Positions 10,539 to 22,652 of a DNA stretch of 64,000 bases are shown one piece after another. Location of the stretch: positions 17,560,974 to 17,624,973 of the forward strand of contig OX419757.1 in the NCBI GenBank assembly GCA_948567375.1, given 5' to 3'. The translations under genes and the position numbers were made by a program. This stretch comes from Lunularia cruciata (taxonomy: Eukaryota > Streptophyta > Marchantiopsida > Lunulariales > Lunulariaceae). Within the stretch, counting starts at the first letter, position 1. Every line of letters begins with the position of its first letter. A model generated the notes under the pieces. That model was not told the DNA's origin. It saw nothing but the letters and a program-made list of their open reading frames with translations, and ran no database searches.

Positions 10539-10645
10539 ATTGGAAATTCCTGTCCTTGGATAGCATCAATCTAGAACAGATAGAACTTGGACTATTGGAA
10601 AGTCCTGTCCTTGGATAGCATCAATCTAGAACAGATAGAACTTGG
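10539..10645. repeat. Near-perfect 52-bp tandem duplication, period 55
   Basis: Copies at 10539-10590 and 10594-10645, both from ATTGGAAA through AGAACTTGG, differ at a single base (A/G in GGAAATTCC versus GGAAAGTCC). The near identity in otherwise decayed DNA points to a recent duplication. Confidence 0.9.
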
Positions 10646-13600
10646 TCGCATTCATCCTCATCCGAGAGATTGAAAGTCGTTTACTGAAACACTAAAGTAC
10701 TAACTAAATTACCTTCCAAATTGTCAATGCCAGCCACCACCTATAGCACAGTTTTGTCTTTGCAGAGAATCATCCTGTTCTACTTAAAAAAGCGCGTACT
10801 CTTGATGTGATTATCAATGATCACCCAAAATGAGATTGTCAATGTACTGGTTGTATAGACTTTGATTTCAAAATGAAGAAGTTAAGGGAAGGGGAAAGGA
10901 AGACAAAGCTGTGGAAATGATATCTACTTGCATTACATCGTCGTGTTGTCAAGAGTGATTGTCAGTTATGTGTGATTTTATCTTATGCTGTAGATTGATC
11001 TGATTTGCGCGTTGATTGCAGCTGCATCTGCATGTTTGTTTTGTCGTGAAGATGATGTTGCCTTTCTCAGCTCTAAGTCCACTGTGCAGTACTGTAGAGA
11101 AGAAGGCGACCATATAGAACACATGAAGGATGGAAAGCCGTACTGTAGTGTGGGGAAATGACCTCGTGGGAGTGCTCTAAGGAATTCGAAGTACTAAACA
11201 GTGTGGGTGGCTGGTGATCGGGATTTCGATATGATCACCGGTCCCAAGTTCGTCATTAATTGGGTTCGAGTTCGGATCTCAAATCGAGATCAGTGCAGTG
11301 CAGTGCAGTGCAGTATTGTATGGTGAATAGGAACGATCCGAATTCGGTAGATGTGCTTCCGAGAACCATGGGGAACTGAATGGTGGTGCTCCACAAGGTA
11401 ATTCTTTTTCAATCCCCAGACTCCCGCGCAACTGCACAGTGCCCAAGTATTGAATCAATCGATGGAGCTAGTTATGATCAACAGCTTGAGGTTAAATCAT
11501 GATACCATGCGTGCCAAGTGTAAGTGGAATCAGCGATGGTCAGTCGTTGAGGCGTTTGGTAATTCCTGAAAGCTTCGTCGTGGGGGAGTGTAATTTCGCA
11601 TCCTAACGCATGCATCCGCAACGTCGCAGAGTAGAACGGAGGCCTGAGGCTAGTCAAATCTCGCGTCTGTGTTCATTCTCGGCCTGGCTTGAATTGGCTG
11701 GGATGTTGAGCCGGTTACGCTTTTCTTAAGCTTTCTTCTTCGTCTACTTCCTCGCAATAATATGGGCCTGCTGTTGTTTGGCCAACGACAACTACATGCA
11801 ATCACGGACCAAATCATACACGCACTGTAGAAATGCGGCTCCAAATCTTCGAGCGCCAAATCATCCGTTGTGCCAGTGATCAGTTAGAGGACTCATGTGC
11901 TCGCAGACATGTGTCGGATGTCCATTCGTCCAAATGAACAAAAAGCCGGGAATGAGGTATACTTGTGGACATGTATACGTCAGAGTTTTCTACGTCATCA
12001 TGAAAAGTCATCGAGACTCTCACATACTTCACCTTTTGTTGTCTACAAAGAAACTAACATACGGTAAAAACGCGTGCATGCATTCAGATTAGCTCTTCTC
12101 GCTAAAGTACGAGAGAGAAATCTCTACACGTATCCTCCTCTGTATGTGCTATGCAGATAAGAAGAAATCGGAAAACCTCATCAAGTCATGCAAGTATAGA
12201 ACACAAGAGTGTTGGGAATGAAAATCTCTCCTATAACACCAAAGATATTTGACATAGAGGGCTATCCTTTTAAGGTAAAGAGAGTATCATTCTTTTATAG
12301 TAACAATAGTAGAAATGTACTGAAAATTTTACACCCCTGGATGCTTCGGTAAATTAAACCCTTCCATAGGTTTGATAAAGGAGGAATTTAACTCCACTTG
12401 AGAAAGATTCGTGTCAACTTCATCCAAGTCTAATGAGGATGGACTTGGGTTCCGGTCTACTTGGAAATTAGTTCTGAGCAGTCTACTTAATGGTTTATCT
12501 TTTGGCAAAACGTTGTCATGATTAACTTTTATTAACTCCATTTTACCCCTTAGGTTGTATCCTTGCACGGGCTCGATGGGATCTTCTTGTTATCCTGTGC
12601 ATCTTGCTGTTCGAGTTTTATCATTCCAGTATGAAGACTGTTACGGGCGATACTATAATATCCATATTACTGTGGTCTATCCTCCGGCGATACTCTACAG
12701 TTATCCATTCTAAATTCTATTATCCAAGCTCTAAAATTTCTTGGAATTCAAATTCAAATGTCTCATGAATCCAGATGAATTTGGACTATTTAACTATGTT
12801 GTAGCTCAGAGGTCTATCTTAGCATATATATATACAGTTTCCTAGAAAAATCTGTCCTATAACACCAAAGATATTTGAGTTACGTAAATCATATGGTCTA
12901 CATATTATCGAAACATTTGGAAGAAGTATTATCTAGTGTGATTACATATTACTATAGCATCTGAAGAACTATATACCTAATGGGAGTTCTTTCTTAAGGA
13001 TTGCACCAGCCTAAAGTAGACTACAAAGTACTCGAGTAGTAGTCTAAAATAGATTACAGAGTAGGAGAGTGAGAATGGTACTTCTGATGTCTACTATGAT
13101 AAATTTTTGTGCACAAATATATCCATTGCTCTATATAACTCCAATGCTAGAGGACGAAAGAAGCAACATTGTTGCATACCATTAAACTTGGAGATCTTGG
13201 TTATTTGCACTCTGTTCACAGCCCATCTAAGAGGATGGGTAATCACTCCCTCCAAAACTAATTGCATATAAGATCCAGAACTACAACATCTACTACTATC
13301 ACCTGATCATCTTGGACCAAATACTAATCTACCTTTAACTCTTGTCATATGCAAAGCATACTAACTTTCCCTCCAAATGAGGTATAGATTCATCCATACC
13401 ATGACAAACATTATATCTCTGATAGCATCATGGATCGCTTTACTTGTTCTCCAAAATAACACTTAGTCATATAGTCGCATGCTGCATCTAGTGTAGAATC
13501 ATACTCACAAGTGAGTAATGAAGATGTAGATGGGTGGACCAAACCTAGACATAAGCTTATTATTGTAAAGAAAGTAGCTAGTGCAAATTGAAGTGCTCTA

Positions 13601-14202
13601 AAATTTGGTTGAGCTAGGATCCAAGAGATTGCATCCTTGCTAGAGCAAGAGCAAAGACATGAACTAATAGCACAAGGAATAGACAAGTCAATTGAGAGAA
13701 CATATAACACTTGTGGAATTTGTTGATCTATCAAGCAAGACTACAAACCTCTGGTCCAATAAGAAAGTAAGGATGGAAAGCTATCTTGGGTCTGTTGGGA
13801 TAAGTCATCTCTCGTATGCCGCAATAGCACTTGGAGAGAAGATTCGCACTTCTACCTTGATCACATATAGCTCCAAGATTGACCTATCAACAACAACAAA
13901 GTGGGAGGAAAACAAAGGTGCAAGAGAGTCCAACTACCCAAAAATGCTATAAGTTCCATTCCTTCATAGATACTAAATCTACCTCTCTACATGAGATTGG
14001 TAGAGATGTATGTTTACATGAAAATCAACTATCATCTACTCAAAGGTTCCTAATCTAATAATATCACCACAGACTCCCATGATCCTCCTATCAAAAGCTC
14101 TCAAATGGCATTTAAAAATGTCAAGGAAAAGAGAATTGTATGAAGTATATAAGTCAATCAACGGGAAAGACTAGAGGAAAGTATACCAAATGCCACTTAT
14201 GG
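10646..14202. other. Mixed intergenic DNA, no gene seen
   Basis: About 10650-12120 is richer in GC than its surroundings and holds small open frames without family likeness. A CAGTG repeat (four units and a part) is at 11291-11314. A direct repeat of about 33 bp, containing CCTATAACACCAAAGATATT, occurs at 12220-12252 and 12845-12878; the 590 bp between may be a small insertion or a solo LTR, but no clear TG...CA ends were seen. 12900-14200 looks like transposon-derived sequence that could not be placed. Confidence 0.35.
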
Positions 14203-14368
14203 TGTAATAATATTGAGTTAGCAAAAATTAATGAGTCAATAAATAAGTTGAATATAATAAAATCAAAGTAGAACTTGCATACATTTGGGAATTCTTATAA
14301 TAATCTAGAAGTATCTAAGAAGCTTCTTGGTAGAATGTTCTAGAAGTACTCAAGAAACATCTTGGTTA
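14203..14368 (+). repeat. Truncated chromovirus-family LTR
   Basis: Starts TGTAATAATATTGAG, like the 5' end of the element 1 LTR, and runs through TCTAGAAG and GAAGCTTCTTGG before a second LTR start follows. It holds a perfect three-module heat-shock element GAATGTTCTAGAA at 14333-14345. Confidence 0.65.
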
Positions 14369-14892
14369 TATAATATAGAGTTAGTTGAGACTAACAAAGT
14401 AGAAAATAGCCTAAATTAACCAAGAATTATAAGAATATTCTAAAAGTATATAGGAATCTACTTGGTACCTTCCAAGTATTGAGTAATGTGCATGTCAAAT
14501 GGTGACTTCTAAGAGGAAGTTTGTCGAGAAGTTTCTTGACTAGCTTAGCTTGCATGACAAGTAGGTGCCATCTAGAAGGAAGCTTCTTGGGAAGCTTCAC
14601 AACTAACTTAGCTTGCATGCCAAGAAGGAGGCTTCTAGAAAAAAGCTTCTAGAAAGAAACTTCTTGAGAAGCTAAGCTAACCGGTTATCTTGGCTTGCAC
14701 TTTAAGAAGGTGGCTTTAGGAAACTTTTTGAGAAGCTTCTCAAGAGCCTTGTATGTTTCTCTATAAATACCAAAGCCCAAGTTCATGCTAGACATTCATA
14801 GTTTCACTCATTTAAGAGTCTCAATATGACCTTTCACTTTGATCTTTCACTTTGATCTTCCATTCTTCTATTTCTCTCATCGATCTTTTATA
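14369..14892 (+). repeat. Solo LTR of the chromovirus family
   Basis: Reads TATAATATAGAGTTAG at the start (TGTAACAATATGGAG in element 2) and ends CTTTTATA where intact copies have CTTTTACA; both ends show G-to-A/C-to-T decay. It holds three of the roughly 60-bp tandem units, TATAAATA at 14762-14769, and no primer site or gag after it, so it is a solo LTR. No target duplication is visible. Confidence 0.75.
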
Positions 14893-17000
14893 GAGATGTA
14901 AAGGAGACAATGCTCTATATTCTCACACCTTGAATTTAAAGCCTATAAGTTGAAGCTCAATAATCAAGTGCTCAGAGGCTTCCTTAATTTGATCTATAAA
15001 ACCCATGATTTGTATGTCAATTTGCCAAGGAAGGAAAGATACAATCTAGCATGAAAAAAGTATTAAATAAGGGTTCAAAGTGAGCCATGGCAAATAAAGG
15101 TCTCCCTACATGATCTCTATATTTTGTATCAATAATCTACTATATGATGATGATTTCTTCTTGTGAGAAACTATACCAATAGTAGTGAGAGGAAGAAAAA
15201 GAAGAAGGAGAAAGAAGGACTGGAAAAAAGGAATAAGACTCACCAAGGATTCATTGGACAAATGCAAGTGAGATACTATTCAAAGTGTTCTCAACATCTT
15301 CTTGTATAACTATTCACTTTAGGTGGATATCTATGAGTGCTCTAACACTTAGAGATATAACATCACAACCTCTGATGTAGCAATTCCAAAATCAGGTTAA
15401 CTAAGGTGCTATTGGGAGTGAGAACAATGTTGAAAGTTAATTGTATGGCTAACAAGATAAAACAAGACCTCCTCAATAGCAATTGATTATTCACTCATAT
15501 GTCCTTCATTGCAAGAAATAAACTAATACCTAACACCTAACACTTGACTAGTTGATACAAGAGTCACATGGAACATTTTGGTAAAACCACTAAAGGGATC
15601 ATCTACTTAGAAGCAATCTCTAAGATGCTCATAAGCTATCCTTGACAAACATTTTGAAGAAAGGTATAGTGTTGTGCACGATATATGTGCAAAAAGAAAT
15701 TTATCAAGACATAAAGACTCCTCCAACTCATATTGTAAAATCTCTAATGATGCTCCTTGTCCTGCCAAGGGATGTAACAAATGTAAGGAAGAGATAGTCT
15801 AGTTAATGAGACTAGCCATAAACAAGGAAAGATGGTTTTTGTTGTTCTACTATACTCTATAGTTTCATCCTATGTTGTTGTAATGGAGTGGAATTTGTAG
15901 TATTATGTGGCTGAATCCATCTCTTACAACATACTCTTAAACAAAATCCTTTGGTAATTAATCCATTTTAGTAATCTACAAAATTTAGAACCCATATCTC
16001 TTTGCATCACACACTCTCTCTAGAGAACTATGCTAACTCACCCAAATGGTCATGTGCCAATCTATCGAGTAGTAAGAGAATACTATCTAGCCTCATCATC
16101 GAGTGAATGTGTAAGACTATGGAATATGCGTTGATATGGAAACGCCAAAATAATCCTAAAATACAACCTGTTGATATGTTGATCACTCTCGTAATTTGAT
16201 CAACATCTTGGAATGGTAAACAATAGGATAAATATAGTGTGTATAATCCCCAATGTCAATCACATCAAGGTGGTTGTACATCTCATATAAGTAATCCAAT
16301 TATTGAATATAGTGTGTATAATCCCCACTGTCAATGACATCAACGTGGTTATACACCTCATATAAGTATAAGTATCCCAAGTAATCCCATTATTATCATT
16401 CTAAATTTTTCTTAGATAGGATTTTAAGCTCATGAGATAAAGAGTCTCTAACACACTTGGTATGATATATATCTCAGGCTGCTCTAGGCAACCCCACCTA
16501 GGGAAGTGAAGCCATAGCTAATATAAGAATAATAAACTAATATAAGAGGCTATTTCATGTAGCTCTCTATACTTGCAAAATCACAACCCACTCACAATGA
16601 TTTAAATATATTAAATAAAAAACACTAACAGTATAAATTCTCATAGCTTATATTTCATATCTCCATAATTTTCAAACTAAATGCTAATGAAACTAAAGTA
16701 TAATTTTTTTTAATACTTGCAGAACCACGATCCACACGCTTCCCACGTCACATCAGTAAATGCTAGTCTTTAAAACACTAAAAAAATCTATAAACTTTTG
16801 TATTTCATATTTCATATCTACATAAGTTTTAAACTAAATTCCGATGAAAATAAAATATGAAAACCGAAGGTTAAAAGTGAAAATTCTTGACCCATATCTA
16901 AAATAATTACTCTAAACTCCAGACAACTCAATTTATTTGACTGAAATTTCCATAACTTTCAATCTGGATACCAATAGAATCTGAAATGAAAGACAAAGGA
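14893..17000. other. AT-rich relic DNA, no gene seen
   Basis: No recognisable coding sequence. A 75-bp-period tandem duplication lies at about 16231-16300 and 16306-16372 (shared phrase TATAGTGTGTATAATCCCCA). Confidence 0.4.
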
Positions 17001-17254
17001 AACTATTCCCTTGTGTACAATGCGCTAAGTGTACCTTCAGAAATTTCAGAAATTTTCTAATCCTTCTCTCTCTCGTGGCCCTCCTCCGTCGCGTCCCTTG
17101 CCTCCCTAACCGTTTCCTCTCCCGCGTCTCCTAACATTTAGTAGAGGAAAGTCTCGAGAAAGGAATCGTGTTTGAAGGATTTTCTGTCTTGCATTTTCTA
17201 TTTGCCTTCAATTTGGAAGGAGAAGGAAGATACATCTTATGGTGGTCTGGGGTT

Positions 17255-17320
17255 GAAGGCGAACGCGTGTGATAACAAGAAGGATGGGAAGACTCATCAA
17301 CCCGCAAAAGGAAAAGACAA
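17255..17320 (+). repeat. Dispersed GC-rich repeat, copy 1
   Basis: Reads GAAGGCGAACGCGT, then GAAGGATGGGAAGAC, CATCAACCCG and an A-rich end. A second, similar copy is at 59437-59505 and a partial one at about 11099-11145. Copies lie in or near gene islands. Element type unknown. Confidence 0.55.
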
Positions 17321-18929
17321 AGACATAATAGGGGGGTAAAATGGGACTAAGTCACAATCGTATCGTAGCGGGAAGAAGAATTTAAGAAGATGTCATTTCA
17401 TAAATCATATATGGTCGAGAGTAAGACATGTTTATGCTTTAGACTTGGTTGGTACTCCATGATGTAGAAGATTCATTCAAGGGAAAGTTAACTGTATGGC
17501 ATATTATTGGTCATCGTATGTTCGATTCGCTCTATCAACAGATACCTTTTCAATCGAGTTCAAGTCCCAAGAGAAAGGAGATACATTGACGGTCGGCCAT
17601 GCTCCCAACAGGGAACACACACAAAGGCGACGAACGAATAGAGTTACAGTCAGGTGCGCATAAGGCAGTGAGGAAGACCTCATCAACGCGTACAAGGACA
17701 ACCCGAAAGGTAAAACGTAGCACGTCGCAGTGAGTAATCTGTCCGGACTGACGAGTAGAGTTTACAGTAAGAATGAGAGATACCAGGTCCGTATGATGAT
17801 TGGACATGAACATGTAAAAACAACAGTGCAGCCATTTGTTGCTGAGGGCAGACATCCTGACATGTGGACACTGCTGTGGAGATAGAGCAGTGATAGTACA
17901 CTTGGTCGCTGCTCCAGGCTTGCTTTGACAAGTTCACCCTGAACAGAACAGTGCTGTTGTGTTCTGTGGGATGAGAGAATGATTCGGAATGATTCGGAAT
18001 TTTCCTCCTCTTGAATGATTTAAGAGCTTCTGAGCTCACTCTCTGTTGATGGGAGTTCTGACTGAGCAGATGTAGACTGAGACTGAGAGTTGGAAACACG
18101 AAAGGAAGTAAGATACGTAGGAGGAGGTAGCGGAGGTTCTTTCTTCCATAATTCCTGGAATCGAAGAACAGAATAACACATGAGGCATGTGTGGACTTGA
18201 AGAAGCGGAAGATCGTAAATGAGATGGATATTTAGGGGAAGAGTAAGTCTGAACCACAAAAGCAACGTGGGTCGTTGGCAGTCCTTCATCATGACAACAT
18301 GGTCAGTTACGCAGAGCCCACATGGGACCGTGTACTTTCTGACCTTTCCATCAATCAGAATTTGGGACCAATACCTCTCATTTGTTGCTCTTTTCATCCT
18401 TCTCGTTAGTTGTCTCGTATTCTATTGTATTCTCGAACAGAGCAGCAAATAAAGGACTGTTATACTTAGTACAGGTACTGCTACAACTTCGTACCCTTGG
18501 CATCTTTGCAAGGGAGCCATAACTCTGTTTTACTCTTTCTAGAGAACAACGCGCACCGCCTGCAAATATCGACAAAAAGGCCACTCCTCGGTCAACTTAC
18601 CTAACATGTTTTGAAGCAAATTGTACTCGCAGTTTACACCGCTCTTCGCTTTCTGTAAGATAGCACTCTTACATTCAAGGTTAAAGTACTAATCACCAAG
18701 TTAAGGTGATGTTGGTAGTGGAATGACAGAAAAACGTCAGCACTGCCGACATCATTGCGCGGTTGAACTCTCTAAAGCCACCTTGGAAGCAACTTAGGCT
18801 GCAGGACCTTTTAACAACAGCTCTACACTTCAACATAATTTCCAATTATAGTTTAACTAGTTTACCCACTCAACAGGACCCCAAGGTCGCAGAAAGACTC
18901 AACCGCACTCAACCAGTCGACAGGCCGAA

Positions 18930-18974
18930 AAACCACGATGCCAACTATGATCAACGCAGGTGGCATCGTGGTTT
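18930..18974. repeat. 14-bp perfect inverted repeat
   Basis: AAACCACGATGCCA at 18930-18943 pairs with TGGCATCGTGGTTT at 18961-18974 across a 17-base loop. Too short for a microRNA precursor; role unknown. Confidence 0.7.
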
Positions 18975-21900
18975 CTCGATTCGCGGTTTGTCATGCATAA
19001 AGCAATGTTCTTCTGAATATTCGTGGGACTCTTGGCTCTTTCCGGTAAAACATCTCTGTTCATTTAGATTTACAGCGATGAGCCAAATTTTGGATTCCAA
19101 TTCATTCCTGGGTTCCGAATTCTAGGGGGAAAGTGGGGCTCGGAGTACGGTCTGAGATTCTAGGCCAACTTTGCCCCGGAAGTTTGAGATCTAGCTCTAT
19201 TCTACTGCCCGAGGTTGGTCCCAAATTTTGGGCCAAGTTCGGCCCCAAGGACTTGATCTTGCTGTGGATATCAGCCCGAAACTTGTAACTTGGCCAAAGG
19301 ATGTGGATTAAACGCCGCCTGGCCATCAGCAGCATCTTGGGTGCAGTTTAAGTCATTTGCGAAGTTCGGGTCCGGTTGAACCGTACATACGTATTTCTGG
19401 GCATGGTTGAAATCTAAAGTTGTTTTAATTTGCTAATCCATTTGTTTCTTGTTGGAAACAAAATTAAAGAAAGAGGGAGAGGGACAACTGACACTCGTAG
19501 GATGGCGAGGTCAGCCTGAGTCTGCGCACTCCACTGCAAGAATGTCAGAAGTAGGCTATATGTATGGAAGTATGTACTTGGCTGGCCTTGAATGCCTGTA
19601 TTCAAAGTTGTGTCACCTGCCTCATAAAACGAACTTACTACCTGAATATTTGAGAACTCTGAGGACTAAGGTGGCCAAGCAAGTAAGCTGCGGATACTCG
19701 AGAACTTGGTAGTACTGAGTTAACTCTATCCACAGGATCCATCACGTAGGGAATGAACTCGTGCCGCTGTGCATGTTTTAATTGTTTATAGACCTAGCAA
19801 CCTGGACAGCAGAACTTAGAAGCAGAAAAGGTATAGAAAGAGAAAGAGAGCGGACAACTGTTGCTTCGGAAGATGGACAGTCAGTCTACAATGCCCAGTA
19901 GAGTGTGAGTGTATTCCATGGGGGAACTCGAGATCTTTCAACTTATAGTGATGAAACGCTTATAGTAGACAGAGCCAATACATTGTCTACTGATTGCTGT
20001 AAAACCAACGAATCGGGGCTCTGAACGAGGTTGTATAGGGCTATGACATCATGGATTTAGGTAGAGCAAGAACCATGTAAAAGAATATAATATGCACAAA
20101 AGACAGACGAGTAGGGACATTGAACCAGAGAACAGTGGAAGCCACATCATGACCATCTCAATAAAAAAGAAGGACGATATGGTTTGTCAACCGACACATG
20201 CCAACATGTTGCAGTGCAACTTCCAATTCCGATTCAGATGTGTAATTCAATATCTCAAGGCAAAACGAAGCGGGAGGAGGATGCTACTGAAGGCACATCC
20301 TTGCCCTACCTAATCAGCTCTCCAACAGATGCAATGGCTTATAAGACTGAGCTCTGCACTACTATGCAGATGATTGTTGCAGAAAGAAAGATATCAAATA
20401 TCTGAGGACACAGTGGCTAGCAAACAGTTCATTAAGAAACAGTGTCTCAGCTTAATCCCTGAACTCAATGAAGGGCATCCTCTTCTGATGTTCGACTTCC
20501 GAGAACTGCTCACGCTCAAACTTTGTAGGCAAAAAATATATTCAACATGCTGATAATAATGGGCACTAGTGCTACGTAACACAAGCCCCTGTTAGGGGAG
20601 GGCCAAATATGGGATGAATGGCTTCCGCTCGTGGAGGGAACCGAATCACTACTCCCAGCGGCGGGCCTACACATACATCCCAACACACCCATTCAGCAAG
20701 TATGGGTTGGGGGCTGCTTTATGGCTAGAAACTGTAAACAATGAGATAATTGCAACAGTGTGTGTGACATTGACTGAAAACTGATCCAGTAAAATGGTAG
20801 TGACAAACGGTACCCAGACTCACGTAGGCAATCGTTCCAAACCCCGATCCAATGAGGACTTTGGTTACGTCCACTCATATGAAAGAATAAAATTCAAGGG
20901 TTACGGGGAATCAAGTGATATTCAGTTGAATGCTGATTACTATGCTAAAAAACCCAACTCTCCGGCTTGATGTCAAGCTATCTGCTGAGCCAGGTAGAGT
21001 ACAAAGGGCAAAAGATGAAATCTTTTGCCAATCTTCCCGAGCTGGACTCTACTCCGATGATCGGGTCATGATGTTCATTCTGGAGACACGAAGTTTTTCC
21101 CCAGAATGTTTGGTTGGCTCCTATATTTGCTTGGCCCACACGTCCCGAGAGGCCTCACGCGCGTTGGATAAAGAACGCATGCATAAGGTCAAAACTTCAT
21201 CCTGGAGCTTCAATTGATGCTCATCGACCGATGTCAGAAGCCTCCCCATTCCATCCACCTATAGTTTAGTGTGAAAAAGCATATCCGCTGCGGGTGGTCA
21301 AGGCCAGAATGCAACTGGACCCACATATGGGAAAGATCTATTTCGTAGGTATTTTTAGCTACACGTTCTGTTATATTCGATTGATTCTCCGGTCTGTATT
21401 ATTATTGTAAAAACCTACTCCAGAAGTGTGAAACTCTGTGATCCAATTTCAAGGAGACAGTTGAACATGGTTCGACCAAGTTAGTACCTCTCAACATCAG
21501 CATGTCAGAATAGAAAACTCTGGACGCTGCATATTCAACAGACAACCTGTGCAGAGATATTGGAAGTGACCTTACGTTATTCCGCTTGTTCAGCAAGATT
21601 GTCCTTGAGTATTACGTCCAGTCTTGCTCTACTCCCTGCTTGTTGCAATGAAGTAAAGTGCAGAGACCCTACGATTAATCTCTCAGAGTTGAAACTGACT
21701 AATCATATGGTAATTCTTAGATCCTCACCGCCATATTGCTAAAACATACCTTGCCTGGTGAGTCAAATTGAATGCGCTGCGCTACGAGGGCACGCTAAGG
21801 GGCCGGAGCATTTGATTGCGAGTCCCGCTGCGATAGTACGCTTTGCAGAGAAGGCAGTAGGTAAGTCGAGACTCACCCAAAGCACGTTTCGAAAAAATTA

Positions 21901-22599
21901 ACATTCGTTATCGAAAGAAACAGGAAAAGCGAGTCAGTGACTGCAAGAAAGGAGGATATGTAACGAGCTATTTGCCCAATATAAGGGTATGCACGATGCA
22001 GTTGAGAAAGAAATAGAATCAATTGGAGAGCTCCAAAGACTAACTGAGGCTCTCAAAGAATGAAATCCCTTCAGTACAATTTCTGCTCCAATCAGCATGA
22101 GAGGTGCAAGTATCCACCGGTGCTCGTCCTGCACAAGTTCTGCGGGGGAGAATTCCATTTCTTTTGGATCTCCGATGAGGGAAAGACATGAGTGCGCTAA
22201 GTCCCTCCTTCAACTCGGTCATGAGAAGGACAAGAACAAGAAGAATTTCTCTTTATGTCCTGTAAGAACCTAAAGAATTGAGTAATCCCAGGACAGAAGG
22301 GGTCCACTTCCGGGATTCTGAGACTCCAGGGACTTCCCCAGATCCCGGCAGTCTGCTTCGTCCCATCCTGCATCATTCGTATGATATTTTCAAATACGCT
22401 AGTGATAGTTGTAGCAAATAAAGTACTAATATTCTCAATGCACTAACAATCCATCTTTTAACATATTCAAACGATCAAGAGCAGAAAACCGGTGCACAGA
22501 GCGATGTAGCCTGCATCACATGCTGGTGCTAGACCATAGGAAGGAACTGGAAGGGAAGACATTTATCGGTGGACATATCATGTTAAAATGGAGCACGCT

Positions 22600-22605
22600 T
22601 TTATT
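22600..22605 (-). terminator. Polyadenylation signal of the pyruvate kinase gene
   Basis: AATAAA on the minus strand, about 48 bases after the pyruvate kinase stop codon, the expected place for a near-upstream element. Confidence 0.5.
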
Positions 22606-22652
22606 GGTGATCTCTCCGGAGGCAAAAAACGAGGAGTTAGAAATAGAGGCTA

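Larger units (their letters stand above)
17001..22599. other. Gene-island flank without a recognised gene
   Basis: Base composition is more GC-rich than to the left. Several open frames of 60-140 codons exist on both strands (the longest on minus, 17683-18099), but none resembles a known protein and none assembles with neighbours through splice sites. It may hold UTRs, non-coding RNA or decayed DNA. Confidence 0.35.

Noticed and set aside
13411-13734. 107-codon minus-strand frame as a membrane protein
   Set aside because: No transporter or receptor pattern; lies in transposon-like DNA, and the hydrophobic stretch can arise from T-rich sequence.
17683-18397. Overlapping minus-strand frames of 125-138 codons as a gene
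   Set aside because: Low-complexity Ser/Leu-rich translations, no family motifs, and no splice-linked continuation.
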